NCBI RefSeq assembly: GCF_026104355.1
Contig: NZ_CP110535.1
Coordinates: 1,798,001 to 1,862,000, forward strand
Direction of reading: 5' to 3'
Length of the DNA stretch: 64,000 nucleotides
DNA from: Halomonas sp. BDJS001
Lineage (GTDB): Bacteria > Pseudomonadota > Gammaproteobacteria > Pseudomonadales > Halomonadaceae
Made by a program: the position numbers and the translations under genes. Below are positions 50,203-60,594 of the stretch, piece by piece; positions within the stretch are counted from its first letter, which is position 1, and each line of letters opens with the position of its first letter. The notes beneath the pieces were generated by a model. The model did not search any database. It saw nothing but the letters and a program-made list of their open reading frames with translations, and was not told the DNA's origin.

Positions 50203-50829
50203 ATGGGTGTTGTGGCCAAGCGGTCGTCGATGATCTTTTACTCTGGTAGTGATGATCATTTCAGTCATCGTGTGCGCATTGTGTTGGCGGAAAAGGGGGT
50301 TGCCGTCGATATTGTCGATGTGCTCGATGAAAAACCACCGGAAGAGCTAGCAGACCTCAACCCGTACAACAGCGTGCCGACGCTGTTAGATCGTGACCTG
50401 GTGCTGTATGAATCAAAGGTTATGATGGAGTACTTGGATGAGCGTTTCCCGCACCCTCCGCTGTTGCCTGTTTATCCAGTGGCGCGTGCGCAAAGCCGTC
50501 TATGGATGCACCGCATTGAGCGTGAGTGGTGCCCAATGGTCGATTTAATCCGCAGCGGTGGAAAGAAAGAGGCGGATAGAGCGCGTAAAGAGCTGCGTGA
50601 AAGCCTGATTGGCATATCGCCGATTTTTGAAGATATGCCTTATTTCATGAGCGAAGAGTTTACGCTGGTGGATTGCTGCTTGGCACCTATCTTGTGGCGT
50701 TTGCCGGATCTCAACATTGAGTTGCCTGAAAAGCAGGTTAAGCCGCTGCTGTCCTACATGTCGCGAGTATTCGAGCGTGAAGCGTTTAAGGCATCTTTGA
50801 GTGAGCGTGAAAAAGAGATGCGCGCTTGA
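50203..50829 (+). CDS. sspA: Stringent starvation protein A
   Basis: A 208-residue glutathione-transferase-fold protein that binds RNA polymerase and acts with sigma-70 in stationary phase and acid tolerance in Escherichia coli. It has no catalytic role as a transferase. [18 protein letters not shown] near the start, [19 protein letters not shown] and the C-terminal helical domain with [18 protein letters not shown] are conserved. It lies downstream of petABC, and sspB follows after 66 bases, as in most gammaproteobacteria. Confidence 0.95.
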   Translation: MGVVAKRSSMIFYSGSDDHFSHRVRIVLAEKGVAVDIVDVLDEKPPEELADLNPYNSVPTLLDRDLVLYESKVMMEYLDERFPHPPLLPVYPVARAQSRLWMHRIEREWCPMVDLIRSGGKKEADRARKELRESLIGISPIFEDMPYFMSEEFTLVDCCLAPILWRLPDLNIELPEKQVKPLLSYMSRVFEREAFKASLSEREKEMRA

Positions 50830-50895
50830 ATCCATTTGGCCCCTGTGTGCTTGGTAAGGGCAGGGAGCCTTTCTTGTAAGGAGGAGGGAGTCTAG

Positions 50896-51399
50896 ATGAA
50901 ATCGAGTCGCCCCTATCTCGCCCGAGCGCTCTATGAGTGGTTGTTGGATAATGAGCTAACGCCTTATCTGGTGGTTGACGCTACCTTGCCTGGCGTGGAA
51001 GTGCCCCGCCAGTTTGTTCAAAACGGTCAGATCGTTTTGAACGTGGCACCGACCGCCGTGCGTGATCTTTTTATGGAGAATCAGGCGATAGGCTTTAATG
51101 CGCGCTTTGGCGGGCAGCCTATGCAGGTGATGATACCGACCGAGGCGTTAATCGCTATCTATGCTCGGGAGAATGGCGCTGGAATGGTCTTTGGCCATGA
51201 GCCTGAGCTGGGTGAAGGTGCCGAATCCTTTGGCGATATTGAGGAGGAGAAGCCCTCTACCAAGCCGGAGCTGTCGGTAACTGAGCCGGTTGCTGAAAAG
51301 CCTAGTAGCGATTCTAACGCTTCAAGCGAAGACGCTGATAAAGAGGCGCAAGCAAACAGCAAGGCGAAGAAAAAGCCGACCCTGCGGGTTGTTAAATAG
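50896..51399 (+). CDS. sspB: ClpXP specificity-enhancing factor SspB
   Basis: A 167-residue adaptor that delivers ssrA-tagged and some other substrates to the ClpXP protease. The folded N-terminal domain (about residues 1-112) contains RPYLARALYEWLLDNELTPY and VLNVAPTAVRDL. An acidic, Ser-rich disordered linker follows, ending in the basic tail KKKPTLRVVK, which matches the ClpX-binding (XB) motif. A strong ribosome-binding site (aaggagg) precedes the ATG, and a bidirectional terminator follows. Confidence 0.95.
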   Translation: MKSSRPYLARALYEWLLDNELTPYLVVDATLPGVEVPRQFVQNGQIVLNVAPTAVRDLFMENQAIGFNARFGGQPMQVMIPTEALIAIYARENGAGMVFGHEPELGEGAESFGDIEEEKPSTKPELSVTEPVAEKPSSDSNASSEDADKEAQANSKAKKKPTLRVVK

Positions 51400-51415
51400 C
51401 CCAGGGTGGGTGCGC

Positions 51416-51454
51416 CCACAAAAAGCTCGCTTATTAAGCGAGGCTTTTTTGTGG
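51416..51454. terminator. Bidirectional terminator between sspB and dolP
   Basis: A long hairpin, ccacaaaaagctcgctt pairing with aagcgaggcttttttgtgg across an ATT loop with one bulge, gives U-tracts on both strands between the convergent genes. Confidence 0.88.
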
Positions 51455-51480
51455 CTACCAGACGTCGCTGGCGTGGTTAG

Positions 51481-52053
51481 TTAGTCAAGGTAATCAAATA
51501 CCTTTACGATCCGCTGAACGCCGCCAACTGAGGAGGCTGCGTTGACAATGCGGTCAGCCTCTTCACGGCTAACACGGCCCATCAGATAAACGCTGGCATT
51601 TTCAGTGGTGACCTTTATTTTTGAAGAGTCGATGCGGTCATTGGTGGCCAGGTGACTGACAACGTTGGTGGTTAGCCACGTGTCGGCCAGACGTTGGCTT
51701 GCGGGTAGGTTGGCAGCAATGGTTAACTCGTTATGCACCCGCTCAACGCCGCGTAGGTTGCTAGTCACGTCTTCCGCCATATCGCGCAGTTCTTCGCTAG
51801 GCACTTGACCCACCAGTAGTACAACGCCGTTATAGCTATGGGCGCGTATACGTGCGTCTGCCAGGCGTGCATCCGCGCGCTCCAGGGCACGTCCTACTTC
51901 ACGCTCGATGGTTGTGTCGACGGCTTCCACATCGTCACTACGCTGAGCATAGTTAGACTGATTGGAGGCTGAGTTATTGGCGCAGCCAGTCATGAAGAGC
52001 GCTGTACATAGTACAGCTACCATTAGGCCGCGGGAGGAAGGACGTTGGGTCAT
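51481..52053 (-). CDS. dolP: BON-domain outer-membrane lipoprotein DolP (YraP)
   Basis: A 190-residue lipoprotein with two BON domains (about residues 48-113 and 125-190). In Escherichia coli DolP sits in the outer membrane near division sites, binds anionic phospholipid and supports envelope integrity. The lipobox is MTGC with Cys24, followed by Ala, consistent with outer-membrane sorting. YLMGRVSREEADRIVNAASS in the second BON domain is typical. I use the ATG at 52053, which gives a proper signal peptide; a longer form starting at 52143 buries it. The order lpoA-yraN-diaA-dolP is conserved. Confidence 0.93.
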   Translation of the reverse strand: MTQRPSSRGLMVAVLCTALFMTGCANNSASNQSNYAQRSDDVEAVDTTIEREVGRALERADARLADARIRAHSYNGVVLLVGQVPSEELRDMAEDVTSNLRGVERVHNELTIAANLPASQRLADTWLTTNVVSHLATNDRIDSSKIKVTTENASVYLMGRVSREEADRIVNAASSVGGVQRIVKVFDYLD

Positions 52054-52117
52054 CGGTATGACTCCTTGATGCAAGCAGTTAAGGACATCGTGGTTGTTGT
52101 GACGCAGTAAAAGACGA

Positions 52118-52726
<609 letters not shown>

Positions 52727-52767
52727 TTAGCGTGTTAAAAACCGTTTAAAAACAGCTTCAAAAACAG

Positions 52768-53139
52768 TTAAAAGGCATCGAAGGCGGCTTTTACCCAATC
52801 AAATTCGAGATTGGGTGGCTTGCCCGTTATCGCCAGGATATCAAAGCGACAGGGCGATGAAAGCCCGCCGCGGGCGATATAGAGCCGTGCCGCACGAACG
52901 AGGCGTTGCTGCTTTTGGTAAGTGACGGTTTCCAGCGGGTGCCCGTAGCGCGTTGTAGTGCGATGTTTAACCTCAATAAACACGAGAATATCGCCGTCTC
53001 GCATTACCAAGTCAAGCTCGCCCCCTTTCACGTAGTGGTTCTGCGTGACGAGGGTGAGCCCCTGTTGGCGCAGCCATTGAGCGGCCATTTGCTCAATGGC
53101 TGCGCCGCGGGCACGGGCAGTGTGGGCGTTAGTCGTCAC
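52768..53139 (-). CDS. yraN: YraN family (UPF0102) nuclease-like protein
   Basis: A 123-residue protein of the YraN/UPF0102 family, which has the fold of Holliday-junction resolvase-like and restriction-type nucleases. GAAIEQMAAQWLRQQGL at the N-terminus and the core GELDLVMRDGDILVFIEVKH (Glu-Asp-Glu-x-Lys arrangement) are intact; FDILAI follows. The biological role is not established. It overlaps the 3' end of lpoA by 11 bases. Confidence 0.92.
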   Translation of the reverse strand: MTTNAHTARARGAAIEQMAAQWLRQQGLTLVTQNHYVKGGELDLVMRDGDILVFIEVKHRTTTRYGHPLETVTYQKQQRLVRAARLYIARGGLSSPCRFDILAITGKPPNLEFDWVKAAFDAF

Positions 53140-54637
53140 TTTCGTCCAGATTAGGAATTAAAATAGGCGATGGAACGCCATTCTGGAATTTGGCCCACGG
53201 CAGTTCACGGTAAATGCGTCCATCGTCACGCAGATAGAGCGTGCCGGTGCTTCCATTGAGACCGTTGAGCTCGTCAAGATTGGTAAAACGAATGGCCAGT
53301 TCGTAAGCATCCACGCCCATGGCCATTAGGCGAAACATGGAAGCATCCGATTCGTCGCGCAAGCTCTGATAGGTCGCTGCGAAGGGGAGAGCTTCTTCAC
53401 CGCCGACGGCCGCATCAGGGATCTGCCAGGGAATATCCACGAACATGACATCGTTTAGATCTTGATCCAGGCGCGTCTGCAGGCGTCCTTCGTGCAAATG
53501 TGAGGTGGCGTAGATCGGCAGATCAGGGGCGTAGTAGTAATCCATGGTGGGTGGCACCTGACGTGCATACTCAGGCAGGGCGAGTAGAAAGAGTGCGTCA
53601 ATATTACTGAGGCGAGCACGATCACCGCTGACATTGAGGGCGGTTTGCACGGCGTTGGAGACCGAGCTCTCGGGGTTGTAGCGCACGGCATTGGTGATTT
53701 CGCCGCCCTGGCTATGCCACTCATTCCAGAAGGCCTCGCCTACCCGTCGGCCCCAGCCGTTATCCGGCACCATCATGGACACTTGGCGGTGACCATCCTG
53801 CCAGGCGCGACGGGCGACCTGGCGTGCTTCATCTTCAGCCGAAAGGCCGTACTGGAAGAGGCGCTGGGCCTGGTTGCTGTCGTCGCTGCCATAGTTGAGT
53901 GCCAGTGTCGGCAGCGGCACACTGTCGCGCTGCTCTAGCTGGGTGACCTGATCTTTATCTAACGGGCCAATGATTAACTGCGCATTCATCTGCTGTGCGC
54001 GGTCATAAAGCTCGTCCATTGAGTAGCGCGAGGCGTCCAGGAAGCTCAGCTCGACGTTGCCCCCTTTGACGTCATGGTGTTGGCGCATGGCAGTGGCGAT
54101 GGTGTTGGCGACACTGCTGAGTGGGCCTGATTCAGGCAATGCAACGACGATACGGCGTATTGTCTGCCCTTCAAGCTCAGGTAAGGCAACACTAACGCCA
54201 TCGCTGGGTTGATCGAGTGCCTCGCGAGCCCAGCGCTGACGCTCTTCAAGCCTCTCTTGCTGACTGGCCTGCATCGGTAGTTCGTCGTCAAGCACTTGGG
54301 TGGCGCGAAGTACAGCGCGTGGCTCGTTCAAAGCACGGGCGAGCTCGGAAAACAGCAATGCCCAGCGTACCCGGTCGGGCTCTGATAGCAGGCTTTCATC
54401 GATCCCGTCGGCGGTTTCAAAGGCTCTTTCCCGCTCACCTTGCCGGGCCAGAATATTGGACGCTTCCAAACGTGTTTTGGCGGCCTGTTCTGGCGCTTGC
54501 TGCTCCGCCTGGCTGAGTAGCTGGCCGGGATCTTCATCGGGCACGCGATCTACCACGCTAGGCGACTGCATCGCACAGCCAGCAACCAGAAATGCCATGA
54601 GGGTAGCGGCGAGTAAGCCACGTAATGACTGTTTCAT
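53129..54637 (-). CDS. lpoA: Outer-membrane lipoprotein activator of PBP1a, LpoA
   Basis: A 502-residue lipoprotein that reaches through the peptidoglycan to activate the synthase PBP1a. The signal peptide ends at the lipobox VAGC with Cys21 followed by Ala. An N-terminal helical (TPR-like) domain to about residue 140 is followed by a periplasmic-binding-protein-like domain with RIVVALPESGPLSSVA and DALFLLALPEYARQVPP. It is shorter than Escherichia coli LpoA (678). The ATG at 54637 gives the correct signal peptide; a 26-residue upstream extension is rejected. It is divergent from rsmI, the standard arrangement. Confidence 0.93.
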   Translation of the reverse strand: MKQSLRGLLAATLMAFLVAGCAMQSPSVVDRVPDEDPGQLLSQAEQQAPEQAAKTRLEASNILARQGERERAFETADGIDESLLSEPDRVRWALLFSELARALNEPRAVLRATQVLDDELPMQASQQERLEERQRWAREALDQPSDGVSVALPELEGQTIRRIVVALPESGPLSSVANTIATAMRQHHDVKGGNVELSFLDASRYSMDELYDRAQQMNAQLIIGPLDKDQVTQLEQRDSVPLPTLALNYGSDDSNQAQRLFQYGLSAEDEARQVARRAWQDGHRQVSMMVPDNGWGRRVGEAFWNEWHSQGGEITNAVRYNPESSVSNAVQTALNVSGDRARLSNIDALFLLALPEYARQVPPTMDYYYAPDLPIYATSHLHEGRLQTRLDQDLNDVMFVDIPWQIPDAAVGGEEALPFAATYQSLRDESDASMFRLMAMGVDAYELAIRFTNLDELNGLNGSTGTLYLRDDGRIYRELPWAKFQNGVPSPILIPNLDESDD

Positions 54638-54751
54638 GTATCCTTCCTTAGGTTTCCATTTGCGCTGTCGCTGCTTGTCAGCGATTGACCAAGCCACTGC
54701 ACAAGCATAGCGCACCAGCAGGGCAAGCCATCAACGAATTGAGAGTCAACA

Positions 54752-55609
54752 ATGACAGACGATAATCCGGGCACATTGTACGTGGTTGCCACGCCAATTG
54801 GGAATTTGGATGACTTAACCGCGCGTGCCGCTCGGGTGCTAGGACAAGTTTCGCGCGTTGCGGCTGAAGATACCCGCCATAGTGGGCGCCTGTTGGCGCA
54901 CTTGGGGTTGAATAAACCTATGCTCTCTTTGCACGAACACAATGAAGCGCGCCGTGTGGATACGTTAGACAGCTATCTCGCCGCAGGCGAAGATATTGCC
55001 TTGATCAGCGACGCGGGAACACCCCTCATTAGTGATCCTGGCTTTGTTCTGGTGCGAGAGTTACGCGCCCGCAATCGCCATATTGTACCTATTCCCGGCC
55101 CCTGCGCACTGATTACGGCGCTATCAGGGGCGGGTATGCCGACGGATCGTTTTGTGTTTGCCGGTTTTCTGCCTGCCAAGCCTGGCGCGCGCCGCCAAGC
55201 GCTGGAGGGGTGGAAAAGCCGCGAAGAGACGCTGGTGTTTTATGAGTCCCCCCACCGTATCGTGCACACCCTTGAAGCGTTGCAGGAGCAAATGGCGGGG
55301 CGCGATATGGTGCTGGCACGTGAGCTAACCAAAACCTTCGAAACCTTTCTGCACGGTACGCCTGAATCCTTGTTGGAGCGTTTAGCCGCCGATCCTAATC
55401 AAGCCCGCGGTGAATTCGTGGTGATTGTCGCCGGTGCGCCGCCGGTTGAGCAGAGTGAGCATCAGGATATAGCGGCAGATACCTTGCTGGAGGCGCTGTT
55501 GGCAGAGGGGGTTGGTGTGAAGCAGAGCGCTGCGATTGCCGCACGAATGCTCGGTGGCCGTAAGCAAGTCTGGTACGCGCGTTTACAAGCAATTAAAGGT
55601 GAGCATTGA
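54752..55609 (+). CDS. rsmI: 16S rRNA (cytidine(1402)-2'-O)-methyltransferase
   Basis: A 285-residue SAM-dependent methyltransferase of the tetrapyrrole-methylase fold that modifies C1402 in the decoding centre. VVATPIGNLDDLTARA, VAAEDTRHSGRLLAHLG and ALISDAGTPLISDPGFVLV are family signatures. The partner modification at the same nucleotide, N4-methylation by RsmH, is encoded just downstream beyond rnpB. The C-terminal region with GVGVKQSAAIAARMLGGRK is complete. Confidence 0.97.
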   Translation: MTDDNPGTLYVVATPIGNLDDLTARAARVLGQVSRVAAEDTRHSGRLLAHLGLNKPMLSLHEHNEARRVDTLDSYLAAGEDIALISDAGTPLISDPGFVLVRELRARNRHIVPIPGPCALITALSGAGMPTDRFVFAGFLPAKPGARRQALEGWKSREETLVFYESPHRIVHTLEALQEQMAGRDMVLARELTKTFETFLHGTPESLLERLAADPNQARGEFVVIVAGAPPVEQSEHQDIAADTLLEALLAEGVGVKQSAAIAARMLGGRKQVWYARLQAIKGEH

Positions 55610-55641
55610 GGCTAGCCGAGGGCGCTGGTATGCTTGCCGCC

Positions 55642-56010
<369 letters not shown>

Positions 56011-56079
56011 CATTTCCACTTTAGGGCGTGCACTCACGCTCTTTATTACGTTGTCTCTAACATCTTGTGTGAGAAAAAA

Positions 56080-57036
56080 ATGCCTTCTCCTGACGCTGAA
56101 CAGGTTGCTTCCCGCTTTCGCCATACCAGCGTACTACTGGAGGGGGCTGTCGATGCTCTTGTTCATGATACGCAGGGTGTCTATTTAGATGGGACTTTCG
56201 GGAGAGGCGGTCACTCACGGTTGATTCTCGATCGTCTGGATACCCAGGGCCGGTTGCTCGCTATGGATCGTGACCCCCAGGCAATTGCTGCGGCCGCAGA
56301 AGTAGACGATCAGCGCTTCCAGATTACCCAGCGTGAATTTGCTCAGCTTGGTGAGTTTGCTCGTGAGCAGGGTCTATACGGCAAACTGTCAGGGGTACTG
56401 CTTGATGTTGGTGTTTCATCGCCTCAGTTGGATGACCCCGAGCGCGGCTTTAGCTTTATGCGCGATGGCCCGCTGGATATGCGCATGGATCCTAGCCAAG
56501 GCCAGAGCGCTGCTGAGTTCCTGGCCAGAGCCAGTGAAACAGACATTGCTTACGTATTTAAAACCTATGGCGAAGAGCGCTACGCCAAGCGATTGGCCCG
56601 TGCCGTAGTGACGCGCCGGGTTGAAAAGCCGTTTACCCATACGGTGGATTTGGCAGAGGTGTTAAAAGTGGCCCACCCCGCCTGGGAGAAGGGGCGTCAC
56701 CCCGCCACCAAGGCATTTCAGGGGCTGCGTATTTTCATCAACGGCGAGCTGGAGCAGTTAGACAGCGCTTTAGATGCGGCACTGGAGGTGCTGGCCCCCG
56801 GTGGTCACTTGGTGGTTATCAGCTTTCACTCGCTGGAGGATCGTCGTGTGAAACGCTTTATTCGTCACCATGTTCGGGGCGATACCGACCTGCCGCGTGG
56901 GGTGCCGATTCGCGACGATCAATTGAACCGGCGTCTAGAGGCGCTGGGTAAAGGTGTGCGGCCAAGCGAGAAGGAAGTGAATGCCAATCCTCGCTCTCGT
57001 AGTGCCGTCATGCGGGCTGCACGCAAACGGATGTGA
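56080..57036 (+). CDS. rsmH: 16S rRNA (cytosine(1402)-N4)-methyltransferase
   Basis: A 318-residue SAM-dependent enzyme (MraW) that methylates N4 of C1402. [31 protein letters not shown] (SAM loop), [20 protein letters not shown] and the C-terminal [15 protein letters not shown] are all family hallmarks. The ATG at 56080 is chosen since any earlier in-frame start would lie inside rnpB. It heads the dcw cluster; mraZ, its usual upstream neighbour, is absent. It overlaps ftsL by four bases. Confidence 0.96.
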   Translation: MPSPDAEQVASRFRHTSVLLEGAVDALVHDTQGVYLDGTFGRGGHSRLILDRLDTQGRLLAMDRDPQAIAAAAEVDDQRFQITQREFAQLGEFAREQGLYGKLSGVLLDVGVSSPQLDDPERGFSFMRDGPLDMRMDPSQGQSAAEFLARASETDIAYVFKTYGEERYAKRLARAVVTRRVEKPFTHTVDLAEVLKVAHPAWEKGRHPATKAFQGLRIFINGELEQLDSALDAALEVLAPGGHLVVISFHSLEDRRVKRFIRHHVRGDTDLPRGVPIRDDQLNRRLEALGKGVRPSEKEVNANPRSRSAVMRAARKRM

Positions 57037-57380
57037 ATGTCATCATGAGCATGGATCGGATTAAGCAGTGGGCAGCCACGCTACGCACCGAATGGCCTTT
57101 CAGGCCGCGTCTGCGCGCCTGGCCGGTGGCTATTTCGCTACTGTTTCTACTCTGTATGGCCTCCGGGTTAGGTGTGGTGGTCACTACCCATATGACGCGG
57201 GTTCAATTTGCGCAGCTACAACAGTTGGAGCAGGAGGAGAACCAGCTGCAAACGGAGTGGGGGCAACTGCTGCTTGAGGAGGGCGCGTGGTCGACACCTG
57301 CCCGTATTGAACAAATTGCCACCGAGCGCCTGGGGATGCGGATTCCCGATGTCCATGATGTTGAGGTGATTCGGCCATGA
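57033..57380 (+). CDS. ftsL: Cell division protein FtsL
   Basis: A 115-residue bitopic membrane protein that forms the FtsQLB complex and activates FtsWI. A basic cytoplasmic head precedes a transmembrane helix (about residues 32-50), then a leucine-zipper coiled coil with [16 protein letters not shown], and [15 protein letters not shown] at the end. The likely start is GTG at 57033, overlapping the rsmH stop (GTGA); ATGs at 57045 and 57051 are alternatives. It overlaps ftsI by four bases. Confidence 0.9.
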   Translation: MNVIMSMDRIKQWAATLRTEWPFRPRLRAWPVAISLLFLLCMASGLGVVVTTHMTRVQFAQLQQLEQEENQLQTEWGQLLLEEGAWSTPARIEQIATERLGMRIPDVHDVEVIRP

Positions 57381-59083
57381 GAAGCGAACGCCGAGGCGGT
57401 ACCTCGCGTCAGGCTCCTATCGCGCCCCCGCTTGGCGGCGGGCGCTTCTTGTTTATTCTGCTCGCGATAGGCTTGGCTTCGGCCATCCTGATTGGTCGCA
57501 TTACGCTGTTGCAGGTCATCGACCGTCCCTTTCTGCAAAGCCAGGGCGACGCGCGCACTCTCCGTCATGAAACCATCCCTGCCCACCGCGGCATGATTAC
57601 AGACCGCAATGGCGAGCCGTTGGCAATTTCCACGCCGGTGGTGACCCTCTGGGCCAACCCGCAAGAACTTCCCGAAGATGCTATTCAGCGTGTAATGCTG
57701 GCCCAGGCGCTGGGTATGTCGCTGAGTGACTTCGAGGCGCGGGTGGCGCGCTTTAGCGAACATGAGTTCATGTATTTGCGCCGCCAGATGACCCCCGCAG
57801 CAGCCCAGCAGATTCTTAATCTGCGCACGCCCGGCGTTTACCCGCAGCGTGAATATAAACGCTACTATCCCGCTGGTGAGGTCGCTGCCCAGTTGCTAGG
57901 GGTGACGAACGTTGATGATGTCGGTCAGGAGGGCTTAGAGCTTTCTTATCAGCCTTATCTGGCGGGCCGGCCTGGCCAGCGGCGAGTGATTAAAGATCGC
58001 CGTGGGCGCCTGGTTCGCGAGCTGGGCGTTATCAACGAAGCTCAGCCCGGGGGGGAGCTGACCTTGGCGATTGATCAGCGCATTCAATATATGGCTTACC
58101 GGGAGCTGCGCGCAGCGGTGGCCGAAAATGAGGCTGATGGCGGCGTGCTGGTGATGATGGATGCCCGCACGGGAGAAGTGTTGGCGATGGCTAACTTGCC
58201 CTCTTACAACCCTAATAACCGAGCGGGGATGGATCCGCGTGGGTTGCGTAACCAGGCGTTGGTCGATGTATTTGAGCCTGGCTCGGTGATGAAGCCGCTG
58301 GCCATGGCCGCCGTGTTAGAGAGTGGCGTGGTGGATCGCAACGCTGTGGTGGATACCTCGCCCGGTTGGATGCGATTGGATCAGTTCACCATTCGCGATT
58401 TCCGTAATTATGGCGAGCTGGATCTGCCCGGCATTCTGGAGAAGTCATCGAATGTGGGCATGTCTCGCTTGGCACTGCAATTAAGCGATACGGCGATTTG
58501 GGAAAAGTATAATCAGTTAGGGCTGGGGCAGGCACCTGGAACCGGTTTTCCTGGTGAATCCACTGGCAGCCTACCGTCGCCGGTTCGCTGGTCACGCAGC
58601 GAACGGGCGACACTCTCTTACGGTTACGGCCTGTCTGTGTCAGCGGTGCAGCTGGCGAGTGCTTACACCGCATTAGCCAATGACGGTGTACGTCTGCCGC
58701 CCTCGCTGCTGCGCCTTTCTGAGCCGCCCCTAGGTACACCGGTGATAGAACCGACGGTTGCGAATGACCTGCTGAATATTCTTGAAACCTCGGTGGCTGC
58801 CTATACCGGTGGCAGGCGGGCGCGTGTAGAAGGTTATCGAGTGGGAGGCAAAACGGGCACGGTGCGCAAAATAGGCCAGCAAGGCTATACCACTGATGCT
58901 TACCGCAGCGTTTTTGCGGGAATCGCGCCCATCTCTGATCCGCGTATCGTCACTGTGGTAATGATCGATCACCCTAAGGCAGGCGAGTTCTACGGAGGCG
59001 CTGTCGCGGCCCCGGTTTTTTCCAGTGTGACAGGGAATGCTTTACGCTTGTTGGATGTTCCGCCGGATCACGAGGCGGAGTAG
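57377..59083 (+). CDS. ftsI: Penicillin-binding protein 3 (FtsI)
   Basis: A 568-residue septal peptidoglycan transpeptidase and target of several beta-lactams. One transmembrane helix (about residues 24-46) leads to the pedestal domain and the transpeptidase domain. The active-site motifs are SVMK (Ser303, Lys306) in EPGSVMKP, SSN (357-359) in KSSNVGMS, and KTGT (492-495) in GGKTGTVRK. Length is usual (570-590). It is followed by murE after 17 bases. Confidence 0.97.
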   Translation: MRSERRGGTSRQAPIAPPLGGGRFLFILLAIGLASAILIGRITLLQVIDRPFLQSQGDARTLRHETIPAHRGMITDRNGEPLAISTPVVTLWANPQELPEDAIQRVMLAQALGMSLSDFEARVARFSEHEFMYLRRQMTPAAAQQILNLRTPGVYPQREYKRYYPAGEVAAQLLGVTNVDDVGQEGLELSYQPYLAGRPGQRRVIKDRRGRLVRELGVINEAQPGGELTLAIDQRIQYMAYRELRAAVAENEADGGVLVMMDARTGEVLAMANLPSYNPNNRAGMDPRGLRNQALVDVFEPGSVMKPLAMAAVLESGVVDRNAVVDTSPGWMRLDQFTIRDFRNYGELDLPGILEKSSNVGMSRLALQLSDTAIWEKYNQLGLGQAPGTGFPGESTGSLPSPVRWSRSERATLSYGYGLSVSAVQLASAYTALANDGVRLPPSLLRLSEPPLGTPVIEPTVANDLLNILETSVAAYTGGRRARVEGYRVGGKTGTVRKIGQQGYTTDAYRSVFAGIAPISDPRIVTVVMIDHPKAGEFYGGAVAAPVFSSVTGNALRLLDVPPDHEAE

Positions 59084-59100
59084 CTTTTTAAGGAGATGGC

Positions 59101-60594
59101 ATGACGCTGAGCCCAGACGATGTTTTAGCGGCACTCAAGCAAGTATGGCCCAAGTCGCCACTGCCCGCTGGTCTGCCGAAGCTGCCGGATCAGGTGCATA
59201 TTGAGATGAACTCTCGCAAGCTGGCGGAGGGGGATATTTTTGTGGCCGTGCCTGGCAGCCAGCGTGACGGCCGCGATTTTATCGAACAAGCGCTTGAAGC
59301 CGGCGCGGCGCTGGTTTTAGCCCAAGGATCCCACGGCGATGTAGAGCTTGAGGGGCGGGTGCTGAAACTGCCTCATTTATCGTCACGTTTAGGCGAGTTG
59401 GGGCGGGCGTTGTATAAGGTGCCCGGCGATATGGAAGTGATTGCGGTGACCGGTACTAACGGTAAAAGCTCCGTCACTCACTATATCGCGGCCCTCAGCG
59501 AAGCGTTGGGAACACCTGCGGGTCTTGTCGGCACATTAGGCGTGGGGCGCCCTGGCGCGTTGAGCGATAGTGGCTTAACCACGCCTGGCCCCCTGGCGCT
59601 GCAGGCGACGTTGGGAACGCTGGCACAGCAGGGCGTCACGCGCGTCGCCCTGGAAGCTTCTTCCCACGCCCTGGATCAGTACCGTTTGGACGCGGTCAAC
59701 GTCGGTGTGGGGGTATTTACCAACCTGACTCGCGACCATTTGGATTATCACGGCAGCATGGCCGCCTACGCCGCCTCGAAATCCAAGCTGTTCCGACGTT
59801 CTGAGCTCAGTTTGGCGGTGGTCAATGGTGATGACCCCCTGGCCCGCTTAATGCTGGCTGGTTGCAGTAGCCGCGTCCGTGTCCTGGCCACCGGGCAAGA
59901 TGAAGCCGTTACGCTGCGAGTCCTGGATTGGCAGGCGTTTGATTGGGGGCAGCAGGCGATGATTGCGACTCCCGACGGCGAGAAAATGCTGCGTTTGAAG
60001 TTAATGGGGCGCTTTAATTTAGATAACGTGCTGTTGGCCATGGCCGTGTTGTACGGCCTGGGCGAACCGCTTGATACGCTGTTTGATGCAGCGACGTCGC
60101 TTACGCCTGTACCCGGGCGTATGGAGCTGTATGGTGCTGTTGACGCCCCCAGCGTGGTGGTGGATTACGCCCACACCCCGGACGCCTTGAAAAGTGCCCT
60201 GCAGGCGCTGCGCGCTCACTTGGGCGAGGCAGGTAAGTTATGGTGCGTCTTTGGGTGCGGTGGGGAGCGTGATACGGGTAAGCGCGCCGAGATGGCCCGG
60301 GCCGTCGAGCAGTTGGCGGATCACATTGTGGTCACCGACGATAACCCTCGCCATGAGTCCGCTGCGCAAATCCGTGAGCAGATCTTGTCGGGCTTCTCTG
60401 CTGCTGCTCAGCCGATTGAAATCGGTGAGCGGAGTGAGGCCGTGGCAGCGGCTATTCAACAAGCGGGTGCTCAGGATGTAGTACTGATCGCCGGAAAAGG
60501 GCATGAGGCGTATCAGGAGATACAAGGGGTGCGCCATACTTACACCGATAGCGAAGAGATTCAGCGTGCCTTTGCCCAGCGGAGAGCGAAGTAA
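59101..60594 (+). CDS. murE: UDP-MurNAc-tripeptide synthetase (meso-DAP adding)
   Basis: A 497-residue ligase that adds the third peptide residue to UDP-MurNAc-L-Ala-D-Glu. The ATP loop TGTNGKSS is followed by central-domain motifs LEASSHALDQYRLD and FTNLTRDHLDYHG. The DNPRHES motif in the C-terminal domain is the known signature for meso-diaminopimelate rather than lysine, as expected for a Gram-negative. It overlaps murF by one base. It has a good AAGGAGA ribosome-binding site. Confidence 0.97.
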   Translation: MTLSPDDVLAALKQVWPKSPLPAGLPKLPDQVHIEMNSRKLAEGDIFVAVPGSQRDGRDFIEQALEAGAALVLAQGSHGDVELEGRVLKLPHLSSRLGELGRALYKVPGDMEVIAVTGTNGKSSVTHYIAALSEALGTPAGLVGTLGVGRPGALSDSGLTTPGPLALQATLGTLAQQGVTRVALEASSHALDQYRLDAVNVGVGVFTNLTRDHLDYHGSMAAYAASKSKLFRRSELSLAVVNGDDPLARLMLAGCSSRVRVLATGQDEAVTLRVLDWQAFDWGQQAMIATPDGEKMLRLKLMGRFNLDNVLLAMAVLYGLGEPLDTLFDAATSLTPVPGRMELYGAVDAPSVVVDYAHTPDALKSALQALRAHLGEAGKLWCVFGCGGERDTGKRAEMARAVEQLADHIVVTDDNPRHESAAQIREQILSGFSAAAQPIEIGERSEAVAAAIQQAGAQDVVLIAGKGHEAYQEIQGVRHTYTDSEEIQRAFAQRRAK